NCBI GenBank assembly: GCA_963821935.1
Contig: CAWGFM010000005.1
Span: 1,302,001-1,366,000, forward strand
DNA length: 64,000 nucleotides
Origin: JAOUEA01 sp963821935
GTDB taxonomy: Bacteria > Actinomycetota > UBA4738 > HRBIN12
Reading direction: 5' to 3'
Below are positions 41,300-51,166 of the stretch, in pieces. Both the position numbers and the translations under genes were made by a program. The stretch's first letter is position 1; every line of letters begins with the position of its first letter. Below the pieces are notes generated by a model. That model had not been told where the DNA came from. It saw only the letters and a program-made list of their open reading frames with translations, and made no database searches.

Positions 41300-42940
41300 T
41301 CAGCCGCCCAGCAACGCCGCGAACGCCGCGATCAGCAAACAGGCGCCGAGGCCGCCGACGGTGAGCATCAGTCGAAGTTGCTGAGGGATCGGAGAGCGCC
41401 CGAAGGCGAAGTACAGCAGTGGTCCCAGGAACGGGACCAGGATCACCACCGCCATCCAGCGCGCACGGAACGAGATCGGGATCGATTCCTGCCGGATCAG
41501 ATCCCACAGAGCGATCGTGAGCCAGGCCGCGTACACGAAGCCCGGCAGCGCGTAGCCGTACAGGCCGATCAGCAGGCTCCACCACGACGTTGCGAGCGGC
41601 ACTCCGAACACGGTCATCTCCTTGCCCACGGTGATGTCGACGGTCCGGATCCGGTCCATCGAACGGACCCGGAACGGCTGCGGCACGCTCTGGTCGGGGA
41701 TGGCGGGCCGCGGTGGCGCAGCTGCCGGGTCGGACATCGCCGGTTGGTCCGACGGCGCCGGTCGCGACCTTCGATCGCCGAGTTTGGCCCCGCGGAGTTC
41801 ATCGAGGGCACGGAGGCCCATGACGAGCGTGGGCGCGGGATCGCCGCCGCCGATCTGGGCGCCGGGGGACCCGCACCCCTGCAGCAGCTCGATCGCCGGC
41901 GGCGAGCTGGTCGCAGCATCGTTGTCGGTGAAGCAATCGCCGCCCGCAGCGGGTGCCCCCAGCGCGAGGTCCGCCAGGCCCGAGGCCCCCACCACGTTGC
42001 CCCGGACCTCGTTGTCGCTCGTGACCCACAGGGTCCCTTCGAGGTTCGGCAGCACCGCGATCCCGTAGCCCCGGTGGTTCTCGACCCGGTTGCCGATCAC
42101 CTCGTTGGACGACCCGCCCGCGATCAAGATGCCGGCGCCGAGGGGCGTTTCCGCGGGGTCGTCCATGCCGGCTGAGGCCGGGTCGTTGTCGCGCACGAGG
42201 TTGCCGGCGATCAGCGCATCTCGCTGCGGCGATCCGTCTCCATCTGCGCTGTTGGGGACGATGCCGCTCCCGTTGAAGCGCCATTCGCTGTTCACGATCG
42301 TCAGGTCACCGCCCGCGTTCACGCCGCTGAACCCCAGGACGTTGTGCTCGGCGAGCACACCCGTGACCACCGCGTGGCACGGATCGCAGCCCCCGATGAA
42401 GAACCCGGCGCCGGGCGAGCCGCTCGCGTACGACCGGTCGAACTGACCCCAGTCCGAGCCGTCGGCCGCGATCCCGTGGCCCTCGTTGTCGATCGCGGTC
42501 AGCAGCGACCCCCAGTACCCGTGCACGCGCGTCCACAGGAACCCGTTCGACACGTGGTTGCGCGAGGTCAGGTTCTCGATCGTGACGCCATCGGCTTCGA
42601 TCACATGGATGCCGTTCGCGCGTTCGAGCTCGCCGTCGATGATCGTGCGGGTGCGATCCATGCCCCGGATCGTGATGTAGGGCGTGGTCACGGTAACGGC
42701 TTCCCGATAGACGCCCGGATCGATCAACACCATGCCCCCGGGCTTCGCGACGTCTACCGCGTCCTGGATCGTGGCCGCGTCGCGTGGCACCCGGATCGTC
42801 TCGGCGAACCCGGCCGGCACCGGTTCTCGGCCCGGGCCGGCATCGGCGGCGATCGCGGGGGTGAGGTCGAACAGGACCACCATCGTCACGGTGGCGAGCA
42901 GCGCCGCCGGGGCCATCGCGCTCCTGCGACCGGGTGCCAT
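41300..42940 (-). CDS. Exported right-handed beta-helix protein with C-terminal PLDc_N-like membrane module
   Basis: A 546-residue protein. After an N-terminal membrane/signal segment (ALLATVTMVVLFDLTPAIAA) it has the opening of a pectate-lyase/NosD-like beta-helix: TIRVPRDAATIQDAVDVAKPG, GMVLIDPGVYREAV, then repeats with IHVIEADGVTIENL, NGFLWTRV and GIHV-type turns. Cysteines in IGGCDPCHAV may form a disulphide. From about residue 465 there are three hydrophobic helices with ARWMAVVILVPFLGPLLYFA, the phospholipase-D-nuclease N-terminal (PLDc_N) type. It probably displays a carbohydrate-binding or cleaving beta-helix anchored at both ends. TAGGGT lies 8 bases before the ATG. Confidence 0.78.
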   Translation of the reverse strand: MAPGRRSAMAPAALLATVTMVVLFDLTPAIAADAGPGREPVPAGFAETIRVPRDAATIQDAVDVAKPGGMVLIDPGVYREAVTVTTPYITIRGMDRTRTIIDGELERANGIHVIEADGVTIENLTSRNHVSNGFLWTRVHGYWGSLLTAIDNEGHGIAADGSDWGQFDRSYASGSPGAGFFIGGCDPCHAVVTGVLAEHNVLGFSGVNAGGDLTIVNSEWRFNGSGIVPNSADGDGSPQRDALIAGNLVRDNDPASAGMDDPAETPLGAGILIAGGSSNEVIGNRVENHRGYGIAVLPNLEGTLWVTSDNEVRGNVVGASGLADLALGAPAAGGDCFTDNDAATSSPPAIELLQGCGSPGAQIGGGDPAPTLVMGLRALDELRGAKLGDRRSRPAPSDQPAMSDPAAAPPRPAIPDQSVPQPFRVRSMDRIRTVDITVGKEMTVFGVPLATSWWSLLIGLYGYALPGFVYAAWLTIALWDLIRQESIPISFRARWMAVVILVPFLGPLLYFAFGRSPIPQQLRLMLTVGGLGACLLIAAFAALLGG

Positions 42941-43008
42941 CGCGCCGCACCCTAGCACCGGGTGTGCACGGGATGACCGCAGACGGGAAGGGGTAGGCTC
43001 GGGACACC

Positions 43009-44403
43009 ATGGCACCCGAACGTCTGTCCAGCCTGGACGCGAGCTTCCTCTACCTGGAGCGCCCGGCCATGCACATGCACGTCGCCGGCGTGTCCGTGCT
43101 GGACCCCGGGCCCCAGGGTCCGCTCTCCTACGACGACGTCGTGCGAGTCGTCCAGGCGCGGCTCCACCTGGCTCCGCGACTGCGTCAGCGGGTGCTCCGC
43201 GTACCTGGCGACTTCGCGCGGCCACTCTGGGTGGACGATGTGCATTTCGATCTCGACTTCCACCTGCGGCGCTCCGCGCTGCCATCGCCCGGAGGTCGGT
43301 TGCAGCTGGAGCGTGCGGTGGGCCGTGTGCTATCCCGTCCGCTCGACCCCGGCAAGCCGCTCTGGGAGCTGTACGTCTTCGAAGGGCTGGCACATCGCCG
43401 TGCGGCTGTGCTGTTGAAGATGCACCACGCGCTGGCCGACGGCATCTCGGGCATGCTGATCGCCTCGGCGCTGTTCGATCTGTCGCCCGACGCCGATCTG
43501 GGACCGCCCGCCAGGATCCCGTGGGTTCCGCAACGGCCGCCGTCCCGACAGGATCTGATGCGCGACGCCGTGCAGGACATGCTCCTGCACCCGCTGGAGG
43601 CCGTCGGTCAAGCGTTGGGAGCCCCCCAGCGAACCGTCGCCGACGTCAGCCAGACGCTCTCGGGCATCCGTGACGTCATCGGCATGGGTGCTCCGCCGGC
43701 CGGGCCGTTCGACGCCGAGATCGGGCCCGCACGCCGGTTCGCGATCGCCGAAGCCTCCTTCGACCGGATCCGGGACGTGAAGGACGCGCTGGGCGGGACC
43801 ATCAACGATGTCGTGCTCACCGCCGTGGCCGGTGGGTTGCACGAGCTCCTCAGCGCGCGGGACGAGCCCACCAAGGGCCGAACCCTCCGCGTCCTGGTTC
43901 CGGTCTCGGTCCGTTCCAGGGCTGAGCGGGGGGACATCGGCAACCGCGTCGCGCCGGCGTTCGTCGACGTGCCGGTGGGAGCGATGTTGCCCGGATCTCG
44001 CCTGCGGAAGGTGCGGGCCGCCAGCCGGCAGCTCAAGGAGAGCTCCATGGCGGTGAGCGCCGATTCGATCATCGGGCTCGGGGCCTACTCGCCGCCCGCG
44101 TTGCACGCCATGGCGGCGCGGCTGGTCTCGCGCGGACGGTGGTTCAACCTGGTCGTGTCCAACGTGCCGGCCCCGCAGGTCCCGATGTACCTCGCGGGCG
44201 CCCCGTTGGTGGCCAGCTACCCCGCCATGCCGTTGGGAGAGCGATGCGGGCTCTCGATCGCCTGCACCAGCCTGGCGGGCACGATGGCGTTCGGGTTGAC
44301 CGGCGATTGGGACGCCACGCCGGATCTCGAGGTCGTCGCACGGGGCATCGAGACCTCGATCGACGAGTTGGAGAAGACCGCCGCTTCGCGGCGAGCCCGG
44401 TAG
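43009..44403 (+). CDS. WS/DGAT wax ester synthase/diacylglycerol acyltransferase
   Basis: A 464-residue acyltransferase of the bifunctional WS/DGAT family that forms triacylglycerols or wax esters from acyl-CoA. The catalytic motif is KMHHALADGISG (HHxxxDG). Others are the LSSLDASFLYLE opening, RPLDPGKPLWELYVFEGL, GTINDVVLTAVAGGL and FNLVVSNVPAPQVPMYLAGAP. Length matches the actinobacterial family. It diverges from the beta-helix gene, with TAGGCT 9 bases before the ATG. Storage lipid synthesis is typical of actinobacteria. Confidence 0.93.
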   Translation: MAPERLSSLDASFLYLERPAMHMHVAGVSVLDPGPQGPLSYDDVVRVVQARLHLAPRLRQRVLRVPGDFARPLWVDDVHFDLDFHLRRSALPSPGGRLQLERAVGRVLSRPLDPGKPLWELYVFEGLAHRRAAVLLKMHHALADGISGMLIASALFDLSPDADLGPPARIPWVPQRPPSRQDLMRDAVQDMLLHPLEAVGQALGAPQRTVADVSQTLSGIRDVIGMGAPPAGPFDAEIGPARRFAIAEASFDRIRDVKDALGGTINDVVLTAVAGGLHELLSARDEPTKGRTLRVLVPVSVRSRAERGDIGNRVAPAFVDVPVGAMLPGSRLRKVRAASRQLKESSMAVSADSIIGLGAYSPPALHAMAARLVSRGRWFNLVVSNVPAPQVPMYLAGAPLVASYPAMPLGERCGLSIACTSLAGTMAFGLTGDWDATPDLEVVARGIETSIDELEKTAASRRAR

Positions 44404-44419
44404 TCGATCTGCGTCGGCG

Positions 44420-45313
44420 TCACTCGGTCAGGGCACCGAACCAGTCTGCGACCTCGGCGAACCAGCGATCCGGCGCCTCCATCTGTGGCACGTGGCCGAG
44501 GTCCGGGAAGATCCTGCCGCGCCACTCGGGATGGGCGTCCAACGTTCCTTCGGCGAATGCCGCCGGGACCAATCGATCATGGCGCCCGTGCAGGACCAGG
44601 ACCGGACACCGGACCCGGTCGAACGTTCGGGCCGCCGCGTCGCGCCGCCTGCCGAGCCGGAGCATGGACCTGGCCGCGTCCAGGAACGCGCCGGGCGCCT
44701 CGGGATCGTCGGCACGCAGGCGGGCGAGGTCCACGTTCATCGTCACGAGTTCCTGCGGGATGGTGGAAGGGTCGGCGGTGACCATGCGGAACCCGAGCCG
44801 AACCATTCGCTCGGCGTCGATGCGCCGGACCCGCGCATCCACGAACCGTTCACCCACGGCGGGCAGGTCGTACAGGGCGAAGGCGCCGAGCACGGCGGGG
44901 TGCGGTCGTCGGCTGCCGCGTACCCAGGGGTAGACGGAACCCGTCAGCACCACCCCTTCGACGGAGTCCGGTTCCACGGCTGCCTGCAGCACCGCGACCA
45001 TGCCACCAAGCGAGTTGCCGCAGACCACCACCCGTCCGGTCGCCACATGTGCGATGAGGTCGGACACGGCGCGCCGCTGGTCCATCACGCCCGATCCGCG
45101 ATCGTGGCGCGGCGACCACCCGAACCCGGGAAGGTCCAGCGCGACCACCCGTCCCAGACCTGCCAGTTTCGGCGCGACCGGGATCCAGTTGAGATGCGAT
45201 CCCCCGAGTCCGTGCACCAAGACGAACGTCGCCGCGTCCGGGCCATCCCACGATCGATATGCGATGGGGCCAGACAGATCGACGAACGACAGATCGGGCA
45301 GATCGGCGGGCAC
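44420..45313 (-). CDS. Alpha/beta hydrolase
   Basis: A 297-residue alpha/beta hydrolase with a complete triad: FVLVHGLGGSHLNW (oxyanion loop), VVCGNSLGGMVA (nucleophile Ser), VLVLHGRHDRLVP (Asp) and FPDLGHVPQMEAP (His). A helical lid lies between. It resembles epoxide-hydrolase/lipase-like or meta-cleavage hydrolases; substrate unknown. It converges with the WS/DGAT gene, so a lipid ester role is possible but only by proximity. TAGCCT lies 6 bases before the GTG, indicating a leaderless message. Confidence 0.87.
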   Translation of the reverse strand: MPADLPDLSFVDLSGPIAYRSWDGPDAATFVLVHGLGGSHLNWIPVAPKLAGLGRVVALDLPGFGWSPRHDRGSGVMDQRRAVSDLIAHVATGRVVVCGNSLGGMVAVLQAAVEPDSVEGVVLTGSVYPWVRGSRRPHPAVLGAFALYDLPAVGERFVDARVRRIDAERMVRLGFRMVTADPSTIPQELVTMNVDLARLRADDPEAPGAFLDAARSMLRLGRRRDAAARTFDRVRCPVLVLHGRHDRLVPAAFAEGTLDAHPEWRGRIFPDLGHVPQMEAPDRWFAEVADWFGALTE

Positions 45314-45352
45314 GGCTCCAGGCTACCGGGCCGGATCGGCACGACTGCGAAG

Positions 45353-46855
45353 ATGTCGCCGATGGCGACACCGAACGACCTCACGCCGCTGATCGCCTCG
45401 CACCACCCGCTGCTGGTGGCTCGGATCGACGATGAGACCAGGTTCTTCTCGCTCCTTCGTGAGGCGGCCACGAGCGCTGGCGTGCAGGTGTGGACCTGGT
45501 CGTTGACGCGGGGGTTGGCCCGCGAGGGCATGGAGCATCAGGGCGGGACCACCGATCTCAAGCATGCCCTGTCGTTCATCCAGCAGCTGTCGCAGCCGGC
45601 CGTGTTCGTGCTGCTGGACGTCGAGCCGAGCCTGCAGGATCCCGCGATCGTGCGGTGGTTGAAGGAGTTCGCTATGAGTGAACGCCCAGGGCAGACCATG
45701 ATCCTGGCAGGCGACGCCCTGCCGGTCCCCGAGGCACTCGATGGCTCTGTGCTGTTGTGGACGATGGCGCCTCCGGACAGCGACGAAGCGCTGGCGTTCG
45801 TGCGCCGTGTCAGCCGCGAGCTCTCGGCTCGAGGACTGGCGGTCAGTCTGGAGGAAGCCGACGTCGGCGACCTCGCAGACGCGATCCGAGGGCTGTCGTT
45901 CACGGAGGCCGAGGGCATCATCGTGCGTGAAGCCGTCGCCGACGGCGCCCTGACGCAGGACGACGTGGACAAGGTGCGTCAGGCCAAGGCCGAGCTGCTG
46001 GCCGAGGACGGTGTCCTGGAGCTGGTCGCGACAGGCGACGCCGGGCTCGACGCCATCGGCGGCATGGGCACCCTCAAGGAATGGCTCGAGGTTCGGGGAA
46101 AGGGCTTCGAGGCGGGCGCACGAGACTTCGGTCTGGATCCTCCCCGAGGGGTCCTGCTGACAGGCGTTCCGGGCTGCGGCAAGTCGATGATGGCGAAGAT
46201 CCTCGCCGGCGCGTGGGACATGCCGCTCGTGCTCTTGGACCCGGGGGCCACCTACGGCTCCTACCTGGGCGAGTCCGAAGCCAGGATGCGCCGAGCACTC
46301 GCCACCGTCGAAGCGATGGCGCCGGTGGTGTTGTGGATCGACGAGATCGAGAAGGGGTTCGCGACCGGCGAGCACGTGGGTGACAGCGGGGTCAGTCTTC
46401 GGGTGTTGGGGTCCTTCCTGCGGTGGCTCCAAGACCGGGGCCACGGCGTCTTCCTGGTGGCCACCTGCAACGACATCAACAAGCTGCCACCGGAGCTGCT
46501 GCGGCGCGGCCGGTTCGATGAGACGTTCTTCGTCGACCTCCCGACGGCCGAGGAGCGGCGGGATGTGGTGGAGCTGCATCTGCAGCGCCGCCGTCGTGAC
46601 CCCGGTTCGTTCGACCTGACCGCGGTCGTGGCTGCCACCGAGGGGTTCTCCGGCGCGGAGATCGAAGGGGTGGTCGTTGCCGCGATGTACCGCGCCTATG
46701 CCCGCGGGGAACCGTTGTCCGTCGAAGGTCTCCTGGCCGAAGCCGCGGTGACCACCCCACTCTCCCGCTCGCGAGCCGAGGACATCACGCGCATGCGTGC
46801 GTGGTCCCACGGCCGCGCGGTGCCGGCAGGGCGACCGGTCGCGTCACAGCCCTGA
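45353..46855 (+). CDS. Ycf46-like AAA ATPase
   Basis: A 500-residue protein whose N-terminal half (RFFSLLREAATSAGVQVWTWSLTRGL ... LSFIQQLSQPAVFVLLDVEP) and C-terminal AAA+ module match the Ycf46 family known from plastids and cyanobacteria. Walker A is LTGVPGCGKSMMAK, Walker B VLWIDEIEKGF, sensor 1 FLVATCNDINKLP, and the arginine fingers lie in ELLRRGRFDE. In plants and cyanobacteria the family is linked to carbon/photosynthesis control; here the role is unknown. ATG at 45353 or 45362 may be the start; neither has a ribosome site. It diverges from the hydrolase at 45313. Confidence 0.88.
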   Translation: MSPMATPNDLTPLIASHHPLLVARIDDETRFFSLLREAATSAGVQVWTWSLTRGLAREGMEHQGGTTDLKHALSFIQQLSQPAVFVLLDVEPSLQDPAIVRWLKEFAMSERPGQTMILAGDALPVPEALDGSVLLWTMAPPDSDEALAFVRRVSRELSARGLAVSLEEADVGDLADAIRGLSFTEAEGIIVREAVADGALTQDDVDKVRQAKAELLAEDGVLELVATGDAGLDAIGGMGTLKEWLEVRGKGFEAGARDFGLDPPRGVLLTGVPGCGKSMMAKILAGAWDMPLVLLDPGATYGSYLGESEARMRRALATVEAMAPVVLWIDEIEKGFATGEHVGDSGVSLRVLGSFLRWLQDRGHGVFLVATCNDINKLPPELLRRGRFDETFFVDLPTAEERRDVVELHLQRRRRDPGSFDLTAVVAATEGFSGAEIEGVVVAAMYRAYARGEPLSVEGLLAEAAVTTPLSRSRAEDITRMRAWSHGRAVPAGRPVASQP

Positions 46856-47236
46856 CACAACCGTCCTCGGAGGCTTGCCGTAGGTCCAGGTACAAGCACA
46901 TTGCGCGGGAAGGTTTTCGGCCCGTTCGGCGTTGGATAGCACGATGAACGCGATCGAGGGGGAGAGCATGTGACCATGGTGGAAGCAGACCAGCCGGGGT
47001 CCTTCACGCGCCTCGTCACAAGAGCTTCACGTGCCGCCAGCTTTACAAACGACGCGCAGACCCCTTACCATGCAGATGAGCGGCTGCCAAGGCGTTTTTT
47101 CCGCGCGCCCATCCTCCCTGCGGCCGTTGACCACCGCTCTACCGGAACCAACGAAGCATCGAGGAACCCGAGTTCCCGAGGATCAGTCACGTCGCGACCT
47201 GTGGCGGGCCGGCCTCGGACAGGAGTGTGATACGAA
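46856..47236 (+). other. Leader/promoter region of the sigma factor gene
   Basis: This 381-base stretch between the AAA ATPase and sigma-factor genes has no convincing protein gene. A nine-codon frame (MNAIEGESM then stop) and a following GTG/ATG frame of 86 codons (TMVEADQPGSF...) overlap the promoter boxes at 47042-47071 and have Arg/Thr/Ser-rich composition, so they are doubtful. The region probably gives the sigma mRNA a leader of about 160 bases. Confidence 0.5.
47042..47071 (+). promoter_or_regulatory. Promoter-like pair before the sigma factor gene (TTTACA-18-TACCAT)
   Basis: TTTACA and TACCAT with an 18-base spacer lie about 165 bases before the GTG of the sigma gene. Both boxes are close to the housekeeping consensus and stand out in this GC-rich stretch. 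A long untranslated leader would follow; no clear riboswitch or attenuator fold is recognised in it. Confidence 0.5.
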
Positions 47237-48169
<933 letters not shown>

Positions 48170-48198
48170 GGCCCACCCAGACCGAGCACCACGCACCG

Positions 48199-48225
48199 AG
48201 GGCCGGCCTTCACGGGCCGGCCCTT
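48199..48225 (+). terminator. Hairpin terminator after the sigma factor gene
   Basis: A 9-base GGGCCGGCC/GGCCGGCCC stem extended by one A-T pair, with a 6-base loop TTCACG, starts 30 bases after the sigma stop. The T-run behind it is poor (CTTCGCG), as often in high-GC bacteria. Confidence 0.75.
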
Positions 48226-48252
48226 CGCGTTGACGGGCTACCATGACCCGAG

Positions 48253-49983
48253 ATGGCCGAGCCCCCAGAATTACCGCTCCCGCAGGTCGCATTGATCGAG
48301 GCCGTACGGCGAGCCGTGATCGGAGAAGACGAAGCCATCGCCACGCCGTTCGGGCTCCGACGCGTGACCTATGCCGACTACACGGCATCCGGGCGTTCGC
48401 TCTCGTTCATCGAGGACCTCATCCGGGACGCGGTGCTGCCGCTGTACGCGAACACGCACACCGAATCCAGCGGCACGGGACTGCAGACGACCCGGTTCCG
48501 AGAGGAAGCGCGCGAGATCGTCCGGCGCGGCGTCGGGGCGAACGCCGACGATCACGTGGTGCTGTTCTGCGGATCGGGCTCGACCGGTGCGATCAACACG
48601 TTCATCGGTTGCCTGGGGCTGCGGGCCGCGGCCGATCGATCGGACGAGCCCGAAGACCGCTCGCGCCCGGTGGTGTTCGTCGGCCCCTACGAGCACCATT
48701 CCAACGAGTTGCCGTGGCGAGAGTCGATCGCCGACGTGGTCACGGTTCCCGAGGACGCCGATGGGCGCATCGATCTGGATGCGCTGGAGCAAGCCCTGAT
48801 CATGCACGCGGACCGACCCCGCAAGATCGGCAGCTTCAGCGCCGCGTCCAACGTCACCGGCATCCTCAGCGACGTCGGCGCCATCTCGGCCATGCTGCAT
48901 CGACACGGGGCGCTCTCGTGCTGGGATTTCGCGGCGGCGGCCCCCTACGTGACGGTCGACATGGCCGGTGAGCCACGCCAGGGAACGCACCTCGACGCGG
49001 TGTTCATCTCGCCGCACAAGTTCGTGGGAGGACCGGGCACCCCCGGCGTGCTGGTGGCCCGCCGCGAGCTGTTCACCAACCGGGTGCCGACCGTGCCCGG
49101 TGGCGGCACCGTGGCCTACGTGAACCCGTCGGAGCATCGCTACATCGATGACGTCGAGCGTCGTGAGGAAGGCGGCACGCCGGACATCGTGGGGTCGATC
49201 CGCGCCGGCCTGGTCTTCCAGTTGAAGGAAGCGGTGGGCGTCGAGGCGATCCGCCAGCGAGAGTCCTCGTTCGTGCACCGCGCGATGCACCGCTGGGAGG
49301 CCAACCCGTCGATCGAGATCTTGGGCAGCCACGATCTGCCGCGGCTCTCGATCGTCTCGTTCGTGGTACGGCACGGGCAGCGGTACGTCCACCACAACGC
49401 CGTGGTCGCGATCCTGAACGATCTGTTCGGGATCCAGTCGCGGGGCGGATGCTCATGCGCGGGGCCGTACGGTCACCGCCTGTTGGGCATCGACTTGGCG
49501 ACCTCGCACGCGTTCGAGCGAGAGATCGCCCGCGGATGCGAAGGGATCAAGCCGGGGTGGGTGCGTGTGAGCTTCAACTACTTCCTCACCGAGCGCGAGT
49601 TCGAGTACGTGCTGGATGCGGTGGATCTGGTCGCCGAGCATGGCTGGAAGCTCTTGCCGCGATATCGCTTCGACGCCGCAAGCGGTCGCTGGTTCCATCG
49701 GGACGGCCAGCCCGAACCGCCGATGTCGCTGGGCGAGGTCTCGTACGGGGACGACGGCCTTCGTTTCGACAGTCATCGCCATCACGAAGGAGAGTCTCGC
49801 CTGAGCGACTACCTCGACCAGGCTCGGGCACTGCTGGACCACGAGGCTCAGTCACGACCCAGCGGCGACGTGACGCCGGACGGCGTGGGCGAGGATTTCG
49901 GAGGGCTGCGGTGGTTCTGGCTTCCGGAGGAGATCAGGCCCGCCGCTCGCGAGCCAGCGACAGGATCGCGACCTGGCTCATGA
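48253..49983 (+). CDS. Class V aminotransferase/cysteine desulfurase-like PLP protein
   Basis: A 576-residue fold-type I PLP enzyme. TYADYTASGRSL opens the family, VVLFCGSGSTGAIN binds PLP phosphate, CWDFAAAAPYVTVD holds the PLP Asp, and FISPHKFVGGPGTPGVLV contains the Schiff-base lysine. RGGCSCAGPYGHRLL has the conserved cysteines of desulfurase-like members. It is about 170 residues longer than typical SufS/IscS because of a C-terminal extension (SRLSDYLDQARALLDH ... LRWFWLP). The last 50 bases overlap the convergent NUDIX gene. TACCAT lies 8 bases before the ATG, a leaderless signature. Substrate uncertain. Confidence 0.87.
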   Translation: MAEPPELPLPQVALIEAVRRAVIGEDEAIATPFGLRRVTYADYTASGRSLSFIEDLIRDAVLPLYANTHTESSGTGLQTTRFREEAREIVRRGVGANADDHVVLFCGSGSTGAINTFIGCLGLRAAADRSDEPEDRSRPVVFVGPYEHHSNELPWRESIADVVTVPEDADGRIDLDALEQALIMHADRPRKIGSFSAASNVTGILSDVGAISAMLHRHGALSCWDFAAAAPYVTVDMAGEPRQGTHLDAVFISPHKFVGGPGTPGVLVARRELFTNRVPTVPGGGTVAYVNPSEHRYIDDVERREEGGTPDIVGSIRAGLVFQLKEAVGVEAIRQRESSFVHRAMHRWEANPSIEILGSHDLPRLSIVSFVVRHGQRYVHHNAVVAILNDLFGIQSRGGCSCAGPYGHRLLGIDLATSHAFEREIARGCEGIKPGWVRVSFNYFLTEREFEYVLDAVDLVAEHGWKLLPRYRFDAASGRWFHRDGQPEPPMSLGEVSYGDDGLRFDSHRHHEGESRLSDYLDQARALLDHEAQSRPSGDVTPDGVGEDFGGLRWFWLPEEIRPAAREPATGSRPGS

Positions 49984-50485
49984 CGTCGTGGATCTGGCCG
50001 GTGCCGATCATCGCCAGGGCCCCATCGAGCTCGACCCAACGGATCTGGAGCTGCTCGGTGGCATCGGGTTCCGCGGGGCCGGGGGTGAGGTCGGTCGCCA
50101 CGAAGATCATGCCTTCCTCGTCGGTGACCGAGTTGGACAACGTGAAGCGGAGCAGCTCGCGCCACGTGGCAGCGGTGTAGCCGGTCTCCTCGGCGAGCTC
50201 TCGACGCGCACCTGCCGCCGGTTCCTCGTCGAACGGGCTGCCGCCCTCGGGGATCTCCCAGGAGTAGCGATCCAGGGTGTAGCGGTGCTGGCCCACCAGC
50301 AGCACGCGGCCATGGTCGTCGAGCACCACGGCTCCGACCGCTCGGGTGCGGAAATGCACCACCCCGTAGATGCCCGGTGACCCGTCGGGACGGGTGACCT
50401 CGTCGTGATGCACGACGATCCACGGGTTCTCGTACACGGTCGACCGCGATCGCCGCACCCAGGGATCGGCGCCGGGGTCGGTCAC
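49934..50485 (-). CDS. NUDIX hydrolase, ADP-ribose pyrophosphatase-like
   Basis: A 183-residue NUDIX protein with a canonical box GGSPFDEEPAAGARRELAEETGY (only the key G, E, REL and EET-G are needed) that coordinates magnesium. RSRSTVYENPWIVVHHDEV and QHRYTLDRYSWEIPEG are typical of ADP-ribose/nucleoside diphosphate sugar hydrolases. The GTG start overlaps the plsC stop (GTGA), so the gene is translated from the leftward operon dehydrogenase, plsC, NUDIX. Its 3' end overlaps 50 bases of the aminotransferase gene on the other strand. Confidence 0.9.
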   Translation of the reverse strand: MTDPGADPWVRRSRSTVYENPWIVVHHDEVTRPDGSPGIYGVVHFRTRAVGAVVLDDHGRVLLVGQHRYTLDRYSWEIPEGGSPFDEEPAAGARRELAEETGYTAATWRELLRFTLSNSVTDEEGMIFVATDLTPGPAEPDATEQLQIRWVELDGALAMIGTGQIHDVMSQVAILSLARERRA

Positions 50486-51162
50486 GGCTGTATGGGCTCC
50501 GGGACATCGCCGGCCAGGGAACGGGCTCGATCCACCACGCGCTGCAGGGCGGTCGAGAAGCGTTCGCGGAAGGCGGTGGGGGATTCACCTGGGATCGGGA
50601 TCAGCGGATCCCCGTAGATCACCGCCACCCGCGGCCGTCGTCGGAACGCGTGTGCGTCGAGCCCTCGCTTCGGCCAGGCCTCGTGGGTTCCCCAGATGCC
50701 CACGGGCACCACGGGGGAGCCGGCGGGCAACGCGATGCGGGTGAGCCCCGATCGGATGCGTTGCAGTCCCGGATCCGGGTCATCGCTGACCCTGCCCTCG
50801 GGGAAGATGCCGACGCAGCTGCCCGAGCGGAGTGCCGCGATCGCATCATCGAGCGCGCTGGTATCGCCGCTGCCGCGGCTGATGGGGATCTGCCCTGCCT
50901 GTCGCACGATCCAGCCGATCACGCCTCGGAAGACTTCCGCGGCGATGAGGTTCCTGGTGGCCCGCCAACGGCCGGTTCCGGTGATCGCCGACAGCGCGGG
51001 CCCGTCCAGCACGCTGACGTGGTTCGATGCGAGCACGACCGCCCCGCGCGCCGGCACGTGGTCGATGCCTTCGACCCGCAACCGGAAGCACACCGCCATG
51101 ATGGCGCGCACCAACGGCGCGCCCACGATCCAGACCCAATTCATCTCCGACGGCGACCGCAC
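50482..51162 (-). CDS. plsC: 1-acyl-sn-glycerol-3-phosphate acyltransferase (PlsC-like)
   Basis: A 226-residue acyltransferase. LASNHVSVLDGP carries the HxxxxD catalytic motif, GQIPISRG follows, and GIFPEGRVS is the glycerol-phosphate-binding box. One N-terminal hydrophobic segment (VWIVGAPLVRAIMAVCFRL) anchors it to the membrane. It makes phosphatidic acid by acylating lysophosphatidate. The GTG at 51162 lies 4 bases after the dehydrogenase stop; an ATG at 51144 (NWVWIVG) is also possible. It is in one leftward operon with the dehydrogenase and NUDIX genes. Confidence 0.9.
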   Translation of the reverse strand: MRSPSEMNWVWIVGAPLVRAIMAVCFRLRVEGIDHVPARGAVVLASNHVSVLDGPALSAITGTGRWRATRNLIAAEVFRGVIGWIVRQAGQIPISRGSGDTSALDDAIAALRSGSCVGIFPEGRVSDDPDPGLQRIRSGLTRIALPAGSPVVPVGIWGTHEAWPKRGLDAHAFRRRPRVAVIYGDPLIPIPGESPTAFRERFSTALQRVVDRARSLAGDVPEPIQP

Positions 51163-51166
51163 CTGC

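Noticed and set aside
46970..47230. 86-codon frame between the AAA ATPase and sigma-factor genes with a purine-rich site before its GTG
   Set aside because: It spans the best promoter boxes of the sigma gene, has a Ser/Arg/Thr-rich chance-like composition and no similarity to a known family.
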